Assembly (NCBI GenBank): GCA_026545225.1
Contig: CM048854.1
Span: 31,820,230-31,884,229, forward strand
DNA length: 64,000 nt
Source of the DNA: Cornus controversa
Taxonomy: Eukaryota > Streptophyta > Magnoliopsida > Cornales > Cornaceae
Reading direction: 5' to 3'
Under the pieces are notes generated by a model, which ran no database searches, was not told where the DNA came from, and saw only the letters and a list, made by a program, of their open reading frames with translations. The number at the start of each line of letters is the position of its first letter. Positions within the stretch are counted from its first letter, which is position 1. Shown in pieces: positions 32,856 to 45,760 of this stretch. Both the position numbers and the translations under genes were made by a program.

Positions 32856-34930
32856 AATGACACTTCAAACTTTTTAAAATTTGAATTTGTAATGCCATTT
32901 TGTGTTTATGTATTATTATAATTGTTAACATAAGAGGGTGGGTCCTACATTTTGATTATTTACTTGTTTGCCATATTCAATGCAAATGGAAATTTTGGAA
33001 CTGTGAAAACAGTTTTTAGATTTCAATTTTTTCAGTTTTTAGATAATTAAAACAGAAAATAATTTTCAATTTTTTCAGTTTAAAAATTCACTTAGTTGGT
33101 AAAATTATAAAATAGTTTTCAAAGAACAAAAACTCATAAATCTATTTAGTTGTATCTACTGACTAGTTTTTCAAGAACAATTTTTACTTTATTTTTCTTA
33201 AATCTAATAATGCAGTTTTTATTAATAAGTGTTAGAGGTGCATTACTTCTAAACTAGTGTTTTTAACTTAATAAATTTACTTGGTATTGAAAATAATTTT
33301 TTGAACAAATAAAATAACAAAAATTGCGCACTACTATAATAAAAAATATTTTTCACTAATTAAAGTAATTCTCAAAGTATATCAAACAAATGAAAAGAAT
33401 ACAATTTTTTTTTTTTGGTGAAAAGTAATTCTCAAAGTATACAAATTAAAAGTCCAATTACAATTAAACAGTAGACAGCCCCATCTTAACAAATTGTTTA
33501 TCAACCTAGTTAAAAGCCCAATACAATTAAACAGTCCAATACAATTAAACAGTGGACGTGGAAGACAGCCCATCTAGTGTCATAACTTATAAGGGAACTC
33601 TGATATACATATATATATATATATATATATAAACAAGAATGATAACAGGAGGTGTCGGCAGAGAAAGAAAGTGAAAGCTAGAGAGAAATGCTAGCCAGGG
33701 GAAAAAGAAGAAAAAAAAAAGAGAGGGAAAGAATCTGAGGGAGAAAGAGAGAGGGGGAGTGGCACTCAGTACAGATTATGATCTCATTGTTCAAGGGTAT
33801 ATGAAACCAATTCAAAGTTTCACCGGAAGGAATGAAGCACAACTGCTCCGAAATCTAAGAGAGAGAGAAGGATCGATGCTATGAGGATGGTCGTGAGCTA
33901 CGATCTGCAACTTGAAGAAGTTTTTTGAGAAGATCTGTGGAACACAAGAGCCCAACGTTAAGAGAGAGAGAGAGAGAGAGAAAGAGAGGTGAGAGAAATA
34001 GAAGATAAAGATAGGTTGGAAACTTGAGATACAGACGTTAGCTTATAAACGAGAGATCATCAGCGTCACTTTAAGTGAGTTAAGCATTCTCCGTGTTTTA
34101 ACCCAAGTGAAAACAGTTTTGAGAAATTGTAAGAACTCCATTTAATTGTTTTCTAAAAATCCTATTTTTTGTAACTCAGTTTTTTAAAAACTGTTCTGTA
34201 AAAACAGATCCAAGCAAAGGAAAAAATTGTTTTCTCAATTTTTGTAACTCTAAAAATAGAAAACTGTATTTAGAATCACATTCCAAGCAGACCCTATACA
34301 TCCAAAAGTAGAAGTGAGACATCCTGGAAAGGATATGTGGAATTATAATTGGGGACGGTGGGAGTATTTGTTTGTAACAGGGGCATACTTTTGACAAAAT
34401 GGACATACGACCTCCATACAGAATTCTATTTTGTATAAAATTGCTGATTAGTAACTAGACATCTTTTGTGTTGCATGTTTGCTCTAAGTTGTATTATTTT
34501 TCTCTGATATGCTTGTAATAAATCATGGTCCTATCCTATTTTGTTAAGTTATGCAGGTTCTCTTTTTATAACCCACTCAAAGGAAGTAATCAAATAATGT
34601 ATTATTTCCCTGGTAGCATTTGTTATTTCTCTTTCTTTTCTGATCGATTTTATCTTAATAATTATACTTAGAAGTATAAACAGAACTAGAAAGTTAAACA
34701 AAAAAAAAAATTATCAATCAACTTACAGAATGATTGAATAATTAATTAAATTGAATTCAAGCCTTATGTAAACACAATTATTTACGATTCTAAAGAGGCA
34801 TCGAACACAACATATGCAGTACTTGAACTATATATATATATATATATATATATATGTAGAGATAGACGATATGAAATTATTTCTATATTTAATGTTATGC
34901 ATGACTGTCTATATATAGGGTCAATGGTTA
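32856..34930. other. Non-coding stretch with small repeats
   Basis: 32990-33330 and 34130-34270 contain ACAGTTTTTAGA/TTTTCAGTTTTTA words suggesting old MITE pieces. 33365-33560 repeats AATTCTCAAAGTATA twice and CAATTAAACAGT four times. (AT)n at about 33607-33630 and 34830-34855. 33640-34010 is A/G-rich with a (GA)n at 33961-33985. No gene recognised. Confidence 0.5.
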
Positions 34931-35057
34931 AAAGACATCTTTGTTCGTAAAGAGTTATACTTAATCCAGAATAGACATATTTGTTTGTGAAAAGTTATAC
35001 CTATTCTAGAACAGATATGTTTGTTCTTGAAAAATCATAACTCTTTCAGAATAGTCA
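34931..35057. repeat. Three tandem units of about 43 bp
   Basis: Three diverged copies of a unit with TTTGTTCGTAAAGAGTTATA and ending in CAGAATAG/AGAACAG. Non-coding; no family recognised. Confidence 0.75.
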
Positions 35058-36002
35058 TGTCTATTATTTAGACAACCACCACTTAAGTTTATGTTTGGTT
35101 AGGAGATTTTAATAATCAATTTCTTATTCAATAAGTAACGATTTTTGAATAATTCGTCCAACAATCTAAAGAAAAGTGTTTGTGTGAAATGGGTCTCTTG
35201 AGTTGTCCAGACCTTTCTTCTCCAACATGCTCATCATGTAGAGATATAGCTATTTACACACACGCATATATACATATATATGTATGCATAGATGGATTGG
35301 ATGTATATACACATGTATATCTATAGTTGAATTGAGAGAGAGAAAAAAATGGGGAGAGAGATCGTGCAAGAGAGATGTGAGATATGCTTTAGAGAGAAAA
35401 TAATCGAGGAACATTCTGGTCATTTAAAAGGGCATTTTGGGATTTTTAGAAAAAAAAATTGTCAAATTGACAGAGGGGATAATTTGCTCTAAAATTTGAA
35501 ATTACAGGAATTTATATGCTCATGTCAAATAACAGGAGTGTTTTTTTCATATTTTCTATATAGCGAGGAAATTTTTTGCACTTACCCTCTATGAAATAAC
35601 AAAACATTGCACACAACCTTAAAATCATACTCTGACCGAAAAGCAAAACCTTCAAATCTAACGTTTTTGAAAGGATGGAGAGAGAAGACCCAAATGAGAG
35701 CCCGAGAAAAAAAAAAATTGTAACTTTCAGGTTAATGATTCAAAAAATGGGTATGATCCATTTGTTTCAATTTTTTAATTGTTTTTAGAGGTGTCAACCT
35801 CTCATTGGCCAGTCGGCCATAAGTACAAGATTTGCCCTTATATGGCCCCACCCAAGTATTTTTCATTTAAATATATTTATATGACATTTAAGCTTAGTCT
35901 AAAATATTTTATCTATTTATGGTATAAAATTAATTTATTTAACAATCTAATAGTAACGATTTATTCTATATTGATAGTGTCGTAAATACATACACACACT
36001 AG

Positions 36003-36053
<51 letters not shown>

Positions 36054-36429
36054 AATCGGAAAGGTCTTTGCATGCCGTTGTGTACATCTATATAAATAGA
36101 CACTGGCCCATATATATAAAAAAAATCCACACCCATTCAACTTTTGAACATTAGTCGTTGCATGACAACCACAGAGATGTGGTAAACTCAGGCATCGTTT
36201 TTCAAGCTACGTATTTTCTGGAGACACCTTGTGAGGCAAGTCAAGTGAGCAACCCTTTTTTCTTGAGCTAAAATTCCACCAGAAGAAAAATCGATCATGA
36301 TGAATGAATGAGTAAAGGTGCATTTCAGCCAAGAGATGAAGCATGGAAACCCTAGTCAAATAAAGGCAGCTATAATTTCCAGTTCCAAATCTATACTCCG
36401 TATTTTTCTTAATCCTTGAATTGTCTTAT

Positions 36430-36498
<69 letters not shown>

Positions 36499-37834
36499 CA
36501 CTCTGCGCATTATGTTTTTATAATTCTTCAAATCAACCATTTCGAATCTTTTAATTTCTTATGTTTTTGAGGTCGCATCCCTCATCAAAGATAATGATAA
36601 ATATAGTTCATATTTAATTTGTGACAATATTGTTGGATTATGTGTGTCTTATTTACTTTACTTATATTAATAGAGATTTGTATAACTGTAATTGTACTCA
36701 CCAGTTTATTTAAATAAATAATTTAATCCGCTTATAAAGAAGTTCAATTTGACATCATCAAGGTTCAAATAGTCAATTTTGTCAGCAAAGAAAAAAAAAT
36801 TGGCTTATAATGAACTTCAACTTTACACCATCAAGTCCGAGAAGGCATCATTTGAAAACTGGAGTTGAATAATTTAATTTCAGCAATTGTTTATTTAAAT
36901 AAAGAACTTAATCCGCTTATAAAGAAGTTCAACTTGACGCCAATAAGGTCGGGACCAGTCAATTTTGTCAGCAAAGAAAAAAATAAAAAATAAATCCGAC
37001 TAGCCAATGGCCAAAGTTCTATAAAAACTGTACAGATATTTATAGTATTAAACAATCATTAATCATTTATTTTAACATTAATACATTACATAACAATTGT
37101 TTAATTGTATTCGAATCTGTGTGTTACTATGACATGACAACCTGTGGTTGTTCACTATGAATATTTTATTTTCTGAAAAAGAAATAAAAAAGTACGAATG
37201 AAATGCATAGAAGAAGGAATGGATTATCTCTCATGCAGTGGGTGGGCAAAATTGAAAGCGACTCAACAATACAATACGAGTTGCACAGATTTGTTTATGA
37301 AATAAATTTACATGTTTAATAAACGGCTCGATTAAATATACTTTTCTCGTATTTGCCCAACTTCTTTTAAATTAATTTATTTGGCTCACCGAAACTTCAA
37401 ATAATTTTTTTATGTTTAATTAGCTGAATTATGAGCTCGAGTAGTTAGATTGCCCATCCACTTCAAATTGGAATCTGTTTCTGTTGGAAAAGTTATTCCA
37501 TAAAATTGGCATGCCCATGTGTCGGGACATGTCTCATGAAAATTTTAAATTTAATTAAGAATCCATCTTATTGGATTATGTGTAAAAATTTTCTTATTTG
37601 GAATTCTTGCGCATTAAAGAATTGTACTTCCTGTTATCTCATGCTCTAAGGAAGATGGAGATAAAACATGGTACATCTACCTAGGTAATTAATTGACAAT
37701 TGTGAGAGTAGTGATAAAACAAATAAAAAATAAAAACAACAACTAAAACGTTGATACAACTATGAAAGCAATGGGATGCCATTGCCGAGTAATTAAATGT
37801 TGTTGGAATCTATTTAAATAAATATATTTAAGTA
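35058..37834. other. Intergenic DNA with simple repeats
   Basis: (GA)n at 36011-36049, a TATA-like TATAAATAGAC at 36092-36102 followed by about 300 bases of mixed-composition DNA with no ORF, and a (TA)n of about 32 repeats at 36432-36497. No gene seen; the region after the TATA-like box could be a non-coding transcript, but nothing else supports it. Confidence 0.45.
36703..36983. repeat. Direct repeat of about 95 bp, two copies
   Basis: 36703-36798 and 36888-36983 share TTTATTTAAATAAA, TTAATCCGCTTATAAAGAAG and TCAATTTTGTCAGCAAAG. The copies are about 185 bp apart, and a diverged partial copy lies between them. Confidence 0.8.
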
Positions 37835-37839
37835 TATGA

Positions 37840-39133
37840 TGTGACCTATATCTTTATAATAGATAATTTTTTGTGTCAAAACCAAACATGATTGAGATAT
37901 ATTATTTGAATTATATTTCTATCATTGATCAACCATGAAGTTCTACACCAACCATGTAAGAGTTCGTCAAATGATGAATCTTAAATCTTCGAGAAAAGTC
38001 ATCAACGGTCTACACAAGAATTCGATCGTTTGAAAATTCGAGTTGATTCCGAATGCATGAGGACATCGTTGATCATATATGAAAGTCACGTAGTCCAGGT
38101 AAAGTGGTGAGAAGACATGTTTTTAAAACCTTGAAAAAAGAGGCTTTTAAGCAATTTTATGAAAATATCAAGGTTGGACCAGTCCAAGGAAAGCCTGGAT
38201 CAGTCCCCCTACAGAGTTTGTTACAGAAGTTGGACCAGTCCAACATTTTTGGTCTGTGAAATTTGACTAGATTTGTCCTGTTTTGATTTAGATTGAACCC
38301 AGAACTTTCTAAAATCATAGGGACTTGTTTCCTATTGGATTTTAACTTGTTTTTCAAGAAAATTAGGGTTTCTAATCTCTATAAAAACCTCATATGATTT
38401 CTCTCTTGGTGCGCCTTGGATACATGCTTTCAATATACAAAAACAGAGATTTTTCAAAGAGAGAAAGCATTGAGATTTTTTATGAGCAGAGAATTTTTCA
38501 TTCAAATTCTTTGTTTATATTTTTTAGAGCACACACATATTCACTAAGTGATTTTAGAGTGTTCTCTATATTTGCTTGATTAATTGTTCGAAAACTGCAT
38601 TGAAGATTTCTTCGTGATCAAGTTACTGGATAGTTGTCTTCTACAACTATTCGTTGGAAGGAGAAGAAGATCATGCTACGAAGGAGACAAAATACTTGCT
38701 GAGTGTTCATGTTCTTCCAATTACCCTTCTGAGAGAATTTTTACGTTTGTCGGGAATCTGCAGCAGTTGGACGAGGTAGTCACAATTGTAAGCCCGAGGA
38801 GTTCCGCATCAGAGTTCTTGTCAGAGTGGAATGGGTGTAATCTTGAGACACAATCTGTTGTAATTTGCTTCGACGATAGTGGATTTGCTTCTCTAGGACT
38901 ACAAAGCCTCACCCGTGATTTTTTTATCGTCTTGGGTTTTTCACGTATATTTGATGTATTCGTATACTTTATTGTACTGCACTTTATTTATTTGCTTTGT
39001 GGGATTGCTTTAATTATTAATTGGACTTAAAATTAGATGAATTGAATAATTAAGCAAAAAGCGAGTAAACCTAATCACCCCCTCTAGGTTTTTTAATTAC
39101 TTTCGCAATTGCTTCCGCATCGCGCAACTCACA
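37840..39133 (+). repeat. 5' LTR of the Copia element
   Basis: 1294 bp, starting TGTGACC and ending CAACTCACA. A TATA box (CTATAAAAACC, about 38379) is the probable element promoter. A stretch near 38173-38245 has inverted GGACCAGTCCAA words. The 148-codon open frame at 38584 recurs in part in the other LTR and is not a gene. Confidence 0.9.
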
Positions 39134-39148
39134 ATTTGTAGCAGGGCA
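39134..39148 (+). other. Decayed primer binding site
   Basis: TTTGTAGCAGGGC directly follows the 5' LTR and matches TTGGTATCAGAGC at 10 of 13 positions by eye. Confidence 0.5.
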
Positions 39149-39224
39149 GTATTCTCTAATTTATGAGTAGTTCTTTGCTAAGTATTTTTACAATCAAAAT
39201 TTATTTTTATTTTCAAAAATCATC

Positions 39225-41036
39225 ATGGAATCTAGTATGAAAGAGGGTGGATCAATTCAGCGAACTCCTTTGTTTGATGGTTCAAATTATATTTTTTGGA
39301 AGTCTCGCATGAAAGCCTTTTTAAAATCTTAAGGTGAGAGAGTCTGGATAGCTATTGAGATTGGCTATAAAATTTCTACCACTATCACTGGTGATGGTAA
39401 TGCTACTATGATAGTAGAGAAAGATAAAGCAACATGGTCTAATGCTGAGTATAGAGATGCTAATAATAACAACAAAGGTTTATATGCAATTTTCAATTAT
39501 GTTGTTCCTTCTGAATATACTAGAATCTCTGCTTGTTCTACTTCGAAAGAAGCATGAGATATTTTACAGGTAACTCATAAGGGTACCACCAAGTTAAGAA
39601 AATCAAAGTTACAAATGCTAACTATTAAATTTGAAACAATTAGAATGGATAAAGATGAGATGTTTTTTGATTTTTATTCTAGGTTTAACGATATTGTTTA
39701 AAGTAGTGCTAACCTTGGTGAGAAAATTCCTTCTTTTTGGGTTATTAGAAAAATCATGAGATCATTGCCTGATAGGTTCTAGGCTAAGTTGGAAACCTTA
39801 GATGAGAGCAGAGATGTTGATTCTATGGAGGTGGCAGAATTAGTTGGATCAATTCAAACTTTTGAGATAAAATATCCAAAACTTCATAAATTAAAAAATT
39901 TGGCTTTAAAAACCTCAAAGACTTCTAAGTCTTCTAGTTTGTCAAATATTTCAAATTCTTCAAAATTTGAAGTTGAGAAAGTTGAAAGTTTTGAATATGA
40001 TTCAAATAATGATGTTGCACTCCTTGGTAGAAAATTTAGAAAGATATTTAAGTATGAAAATGATAGAAATTTGAGAAAAGGAAATCCTTTTAAATTTCGT
40101 AGTCAAGGCTCATCATCGAAAGGTAAGGATAGGAAGGAAAAAGAAGTGGATGGCTCTAAGGAGTCTAAACTCACTTGTTGGACATGTGGTGATAAATGTT
40201 ACACATCTAATTAATGTCCAAGTCCTAATAAAAATAACATTAGTGAAAAGAAAATTTTAAAAGATAAAAAGAAAGTAATGAAAGCTGTTATTTTTTAGTG
40301 TGAGTCTTCTGGTTCTGAAAGTGATTCTTCTGTTAAGAATGATACTTTTGTTTTTGTTGCTCATATTGATCATGATATTGCTAATGATTCTTCTTCTGAT
40401 GTAGGTGAAACAGAGGTGTACACTACTCTCAGTCAAGTAGGGTCTGATGATTCAAAAGTTGAGCAATCTGATATAGAACCATGTGAGAACAAGCTGCCAA
40501 AACTCTTTGATAATTTGCTAGAAGCTTATAAGAATAAATCTGAGAAGTTGAAGCAAGTGAGAATTGAAAAAGAAGCTTTGAAGAAAGAGAATGAAGGGCA
40601 AGTGAAGCTGATTGAAGGAAACAAACCTGACATTCTGAATCTTCAAGGCAAGGTGAAGTTTCTCGAAAGTGAGGTAAGTCAAGTTATTTCTGCTAGAGAT
40701 TCTCTTGTTGTTAGAATTGATTTTCTTGAGCCTGAATTGAAAAAATCACAAGAGAAATTAATTGCTTTTACCTCTAGGTAGATTAAGCTTGATAGAATGA
40801 TTAATGTTGGAAAGCTTGTAGGAGATAAGACTGGACTAGGTTTTGTTGGGTTATCATCTAAGGGAAAAACTATGTTTGTTAAACCCAAGAACTTGAATTT
40901 ACCTGCACCCAAATCTAAGCTTCAAGTTGAATATATGCATGCTAATGTTGTGTCAAATGTGCTTCATTGTACTTTTTGTGGTAAGAATGGACATAATCAA
41001 CACTATTGTTATAAGAAAAGAAAACATTCTACATAA
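39225..41036 (+). pseudogene. Copia gag relic (one frame, seven nonsense codons)
   Basis: From ATG 39225 the same frame holds 603 codons to TAA 41034. Features: RTPLFDGSNYIFWKSRMKAF, the N-terminal motif of plant Copia gag; a UBN2-type capsid region (TIRMDKDEMFFDFYSRFNDI); a first zinc knuckle (CWTCGDKC..., near 40171) whose His is lost; an acidic stretch and a Lys/Glu-rich coiled coil (40480-40770); and an intact second CCHC knuckle (40968-41009, CTFCGKNGHNQHYC). Nonsense codons lie at 39330, 39555, 39699, 39780, 40212, 40296 and 40779, but there is no frameshift. It would form the virus-like particle, but cannot be translated through. Confidence 0.85.
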
Positions 41037-41039
41037 TTC

Positions 41040-42665
41040 TTCTTCTAAGAATAGGGTTTATGCTAAAAAGTCATATTATTAGAACAAACCCAAAATTTCT
41101 CATGCTAAGAATAATTCAAATAAAAAGAAGAATATTTCTGGTTTTTCACATTATTTTCCTGATAAGTTACATTTTAAAATAATTTGGTTGAGAAATGAAG
41201 ATTTGGTGAAGTTTGTGCCTGTTGATACTATGGGATTTATTCATAATAGGTCTTTGGGTGCAAAACCCCCTAACTAAGTCACTAGGACTTTTTATGGTCA
41301 TGGGTTGAGCTTATGTTCATTATTTGTTTTCCAATGGACCATAACTTTTTAGGTTAAGTTTTGTTTATTTTTTATGATAATCATGTGAATGTTGAAATCA
41401 TATTTTTTCTATGAAATAATGTGAATTCTCTAGTTTGTCGATGGATAAAGTACTTGAATTTATGATCTAGGCATGGATGACTAATGTGCTGTATTTATTT
41501 CCTTTTAAAGGTGAATCTTTTGAGTCCATACAATTTGTGCACTAGTCCAACTCTGAGAGAATTCATTGAAAACTAATGAGAAGTTGACTAGAGTATATTG
41601 TGTGAGTACGTAGCATAGAAGACTTAAAATGATCAATGAGAAAAAAAAAAAAAGATTCTATTTTTAATTCAGCATGAAAAAAATGAATTGTTGAAAATCT
41701 AAGACAAAAGGAAAAGACTACCTTCGGGATATGTTTGAAGCTTCCACTACTACATAAATCTCCAATGAGGTATCTTTTAAAAAGAGTTGTTTTGAGAAAA
41801 TAACTGGCTGCCCGTAAGCGTGAAAGTCACCGTCTTAGAAATCATAAAAAAAAATGAATGATGAAATTCAATGAAAAATAATCTGATTATGTGTGGTTTG
41901 ATTTGCTTATCATCTAATGTGTTTTAGAAGATGGATCAAAGGGATTTGATTAATTTTTGATGGAGTTGATTGCACACACACACATGAATTTATTAGATGA
42001 ACTTCTAAATTTTTATAAATATTTGTGTATTAAATATTGTGCCATGATTATGAATTTAACGATGAATTTTGTTAGCAAATTTATGGATTTGAAAATTCTG
42101 CATTCATGAATTTTTTTGAATTTTTTCAAAAATTTTAGAACTCATTATTATTTTATGTGAAATTTTGATTTTAATGATTATATAATTATTGTATTTTTTT
42201 ATTTTCACATAAATAAAATTTCAAAAATATTTTTCAATTTTTTCAAATTTTTGTGAATTTTTTTGGTATTTTTAAGCATTTTTTTTTCGAAAAATTGCAT
42301 TTTTGGTCAAAGGTGGTCAAATAGACCAATGCACCACCTTGGACCGGTCCAACGAATAGGTGGACTGTCCATCTAGGCTCGGGTAGAACACTTAAATTGT
42401 GTATGTGTGCTATGCGTTCATTTTGTGGTTTCTTACTCCTTATGTGCCTTTTTCACCCTGTTTTCTCACTTTGCCTCAACTCCTAACATAACTTGTGCTT
42501 GATAGATTGGATCATATTAATTGACATTTGGAGTTGATTTTAAGTTGAATTGGTGGAAGGGATTGATCATTGAAGTATTTGTGTTATTTTTGGGAGATTG
42601 AACTAACCAAGTGATATTAAAGCTTGTGTTTCAAAGCTTGCACACCAAGTGTTTGAGGAAATTTT
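41040..42665 (+). other. Copia interior where pol is missing
   Basis: After the gag stop the reading continues briefly (near 41040-41275), then no protease, GAG-pre-integrase, integrase, RT or RNase H motif is visible on either strand. 42050-42300 is AT-rich; 42320-42370 has GGACCGGTCCAA-type words like those in the LTR. Confidence 0.6.
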
Positions 42666-42668
42666 CCA

Positions 42669-43740
42669 ATGGCTCCTACATTCCTATTTTGCATTCCTCT
42701 CATTGTAGCAATGGCCGGTGGCTCTAGGCGACAAAGAGTCAATGTTTCTCTAACACCAGAAGGCAACATAATCTTCTTAGGAGAATATTTTGATAATAAA
42801 TGAATTTTGGAGTATTACAAGAATGTAGTTGGTAGTAGACCTATGAGGTGTGAAAGAAGTTTTGATTTGGAGAACATATGGCAAGGATATCAATTGGAGT
42901 TTGTGCATTACTTCAGAGAGAATGGTTGGGGTTCACTAGCCAAACTAGGCAATGATTGTATTCCCGACAGTAAAATATTTTGGGACAGAAATCAAGTTGA
43001 TAACCCAATTAATTGTAGAGGTTATTGGGGTTCCAGAGGCACAGAATGGTTTAATATTTCCTTATCTAGGTACTGAAGAAAATCGACCAAGTATGAAAGA
43101 AATCATTGAAATGCTATGTGAACCGAATGCTCCATTACTTGCAAACAAAGTTCCAAATGCCTACATCATTGATAATGTGTCTGCATTGAACTTGATTATT
43201 TCTTATACTCTTGACCCTCATAATCATAAAGGTGATTTGCCACAGCATCGATGTGAGATTTTGTGTCACATTGTGAATGATGATAGAATTAATGAGCCGG
43301 TAACTATTTTGAGGACTATGATTCAAGAGTCGGGTCATTCGAGGTCTTCCAATGCTTTGCCTTTTCCTCTGATTATAATGAAAATTTTCAAGGCAAAGGA
43401 TGTTTACATTCCTTCAAATGCACTAGTGATGAAGCCAAAAGGGAAGTTTACGGCTTCAAATGTTAAGTCTTTAATTACTAATAAGATGAAGGAAAGAGCT
43501 CAAAAGGAGGCGGCAAGACATCATGTTGAGGATAAGACTAGGGATGAGAGTGATGATAATGCTCCTATTATCAGACTCTATGTTCCAGACTCTACTCGTG
43601 CTTTGACTGCTAAACAGTACAATCAATTCATGAATGTGTTGAAAAAGTACTTGAAGAGGAAGTTTTCAAAGCTTGAAGCATTGATTAAGAGAACCCTTCT
43701 TAGAACTTCTAGAGCTCATGATGATGGTGATGAGGACTAG
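42669..43740 (+). pseudogene. Extra 3' ORF of the Copia element (possible Transposase_32/env-like)
   Basis: ATG 42669 opens a frame with a stop at 42801 and readable coding to 43076 (NIWQGYQLEFVHYFRENGWGS). A shift near 42960-42990 leads into a second frame that stays open to 43740 and contains LNLIISYTLDPHNHKGDLPQ, RCEILCHIVNDDRINEPV and an acidic, then Lys-rich C-terminus. The pattern recalls the plant 'transposon protein' domain (Transposase_32) found in extra ORFs of plant retroelements; the match is from memory. No signal peptide or membrane segment is convincing, so a true envelope role is not supported. Confidence 0.55.
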
Positions 43741-43945
43741 GTCTTGATGATGGAGACTTAGGGCCTGTTTGTTAAGTGTTTATGTTTGATGTTTATTGTT
43801 TATTTAAACAGATTGAGGGTAAAAACATGTTTGATAAATTTTGTTCTGTTTATAAAATTTTTAAACACTCTTAAACAAGTACTGTTGCGCGAGGCTTGTT
43901 TTATAAACACCATTTTGATGTTTATCTATTTATGTTTATATATTT

Positions 43946-44004
43946 ACTATAGCGGTATGCGGAGCAATATACACTGTAGCGGAGAGTTTTTTTTACTGTA
44001 GCGG
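43946..44004 (+). promoter_or_regulatory. Three subterminal ACTRTAGCGG motifs
   Basis: ACTATAGCGG at 43946-43955, then ACTGTAGCGG at 43973-43982 and 43995-44004, about 185-245 bases inside the left TIR. Repeated subterminal words in DNA transposons are commonly binding sites for the transposase or its Myb-like partner; that role here is inference. Confidence 0.5.
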
Positions 44005-45760
44005 GAATAAAATCAGATTTGTGCTTCTCTTTCGCCTCACTTGTGCCCTAGATTAGAATCTGTATTTTCCAGCAGCCATCTCCTCCACCTCCAACAGCCA
44101 TCTCCTTCTCCTCCAGCCACCATCTCCACCACCAGCCGTGATCTCCTCCACCACCAACTGGCTTCTCCTCCACCAGCGAGATCTACTTCACCAATTTCTC
44201 TCTCCTCCAACGCGATACAGGTTTGTGCTCTCTTATTTTCTCATTTCTCAAACTCTCTTTCCTCTCACTTTCTCAAACTCTCTCTCTCTCTTGTCTTGAA
44301 TTTATGCTGTATGATACTAATATCAGAGAGAGAATAGCATTGTTAATTGGATTTAACAATCAACGTGGTCCCTTTTTAAAAAATAAAAGTAATAAATTCA
44401 ACCTCATTGATTTGGCAAGGCAAGTCCCATTTCAGTTTCTATATTATATACTGCAACTGTAATTTAAAATTTTCTTGATTTTAATAATACATGTGAGGGT
44501 TTTGTAGCGAATAAATTTCGGGGTAATATCCAAATTTATATATTGGAAATCCAAATGCTACTATATTTTTGGCCCAAGAAAAATTCGTAGGATCTCTTGT
44601 TTTGAATCATCAACATCATAGATAATAACTAAGAGTTCCAACTTTAACCCCCCATAACTCTCCATAACTTTCGACCAGAAAGTTATGAATGATGCTTTAG
44701 GGTTTTTGCATTTCTTACTCTGCTTTAGTGGTTTTATTTATTTTGATTGTGCTTTAATATTATTAATTTTAATTAAGACTTCAAGTTTTTTATTGCATCA
44801 TTTAAGTTTGAACATTAAAACTCTGAGTTATTTCTGTCATACTGTAAATATCAACTAGTAGTAGTGAGAGCAGATTCTGATAATGATTCTGCTATATGTA
44901 ACACAAATATTACATCATTATTTTCCTTTTATGTTTATTTGGATTCTGTTTTTCTTTTATTGCTTTTGTTGTCTACCTTCCATTTTTTCTTTCTTCTGTT
45001 ATTCAAATCCATCCTTATGTATTCTTAGCCATATCGATCCTGGGGTTCATATGTTGAAGTGCTTTAATTTGGCTCCTTTGATTTTACTGCCTTGCCTTTT
45101 ATGTATTCTGTAATGAGAGACTGTGAAGCCTTATTTAATGTGCTCTATGCATTTTTTTGAGCTAGTGTCGGGGACTCAGGATGATTTATTATTTTTAAAT
45201 TATTTTTTTAAGCCCAGTATTAATAAACATGTTTATTTTTTCATTTGTAAAAAAAAAAAAATGTTTCGTTAAAGAGTAGAAAAATGAAGGTATGCATGAA
45301 TATGTGAAAGGCAAGTCCCATGACCCACTCGGGGTTACACCTTTTGTATGAACTGATAGCTCAAATAATTGAATCTGTATTTGCAAACTTGTCTCATTTG
45401 CATTTGGATATCTTAAGGCATATGTTCTCTCAATGTTTCAGTTAGTTTATATTTGGGTAAAGATAATTCTGACTTTAGCATTTGTTGCAAACCAAAAGAG
45501 GAGAAAAATAAAGAGCTAAACTACAAACTGCACAATCTTATATTAGAATGGTTAGATGATCTAGAGTCCATTGGTTATATTATGAAAAACATCCCAGGGT
45601 TGATTCTAACTCCATTTTATTGAAAAGTATAACAAGTCGTGTGTATTTTTAATTTTATAGGTTTACAGTCAGCCATTATTTTGTTCTTGAGTTAATTGGG
45701 TGTTACCCCTCCTTTTATAATTTTTTTAATGCTAATTATAATTATTATAATGATATTTAG
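44005..45760 (+). other. Non-coding leader of the Harbinger element
   Basis: 44050-44220 is CT/CCA-rich and GC-richer than its surroundings (TCTCCTCCACC-like), followed by CAGGTTTGTG, a possible leader intron donor. The rest up to ORF1 is AT-rich without coding signs. Confidence 0.45.

Noticed and set aside
36092-36400. TATA-like box followed by mixed-composition DNA, considered as a microRNA or non-coding RNA gene
   Set aside because: I could not find a clear foldback or a match to a microRNA that I know. The TATA-like word alone is weak evidence.
38584-39030. A 148-codon frame that looks like a protein
   Set aside because: It lies inside the 5' LTR and recurs, broken, in the 3' LTR (50330-50815). 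No domain is recognisable; it is chance reading of LTR sequence.
42669-43740. Envelope protein (retrovirus-like) for the extra Copia ORF
   Set aside because: No convincing signal peptide, membrane anchor or cysteine pattern; position alone is not enough.
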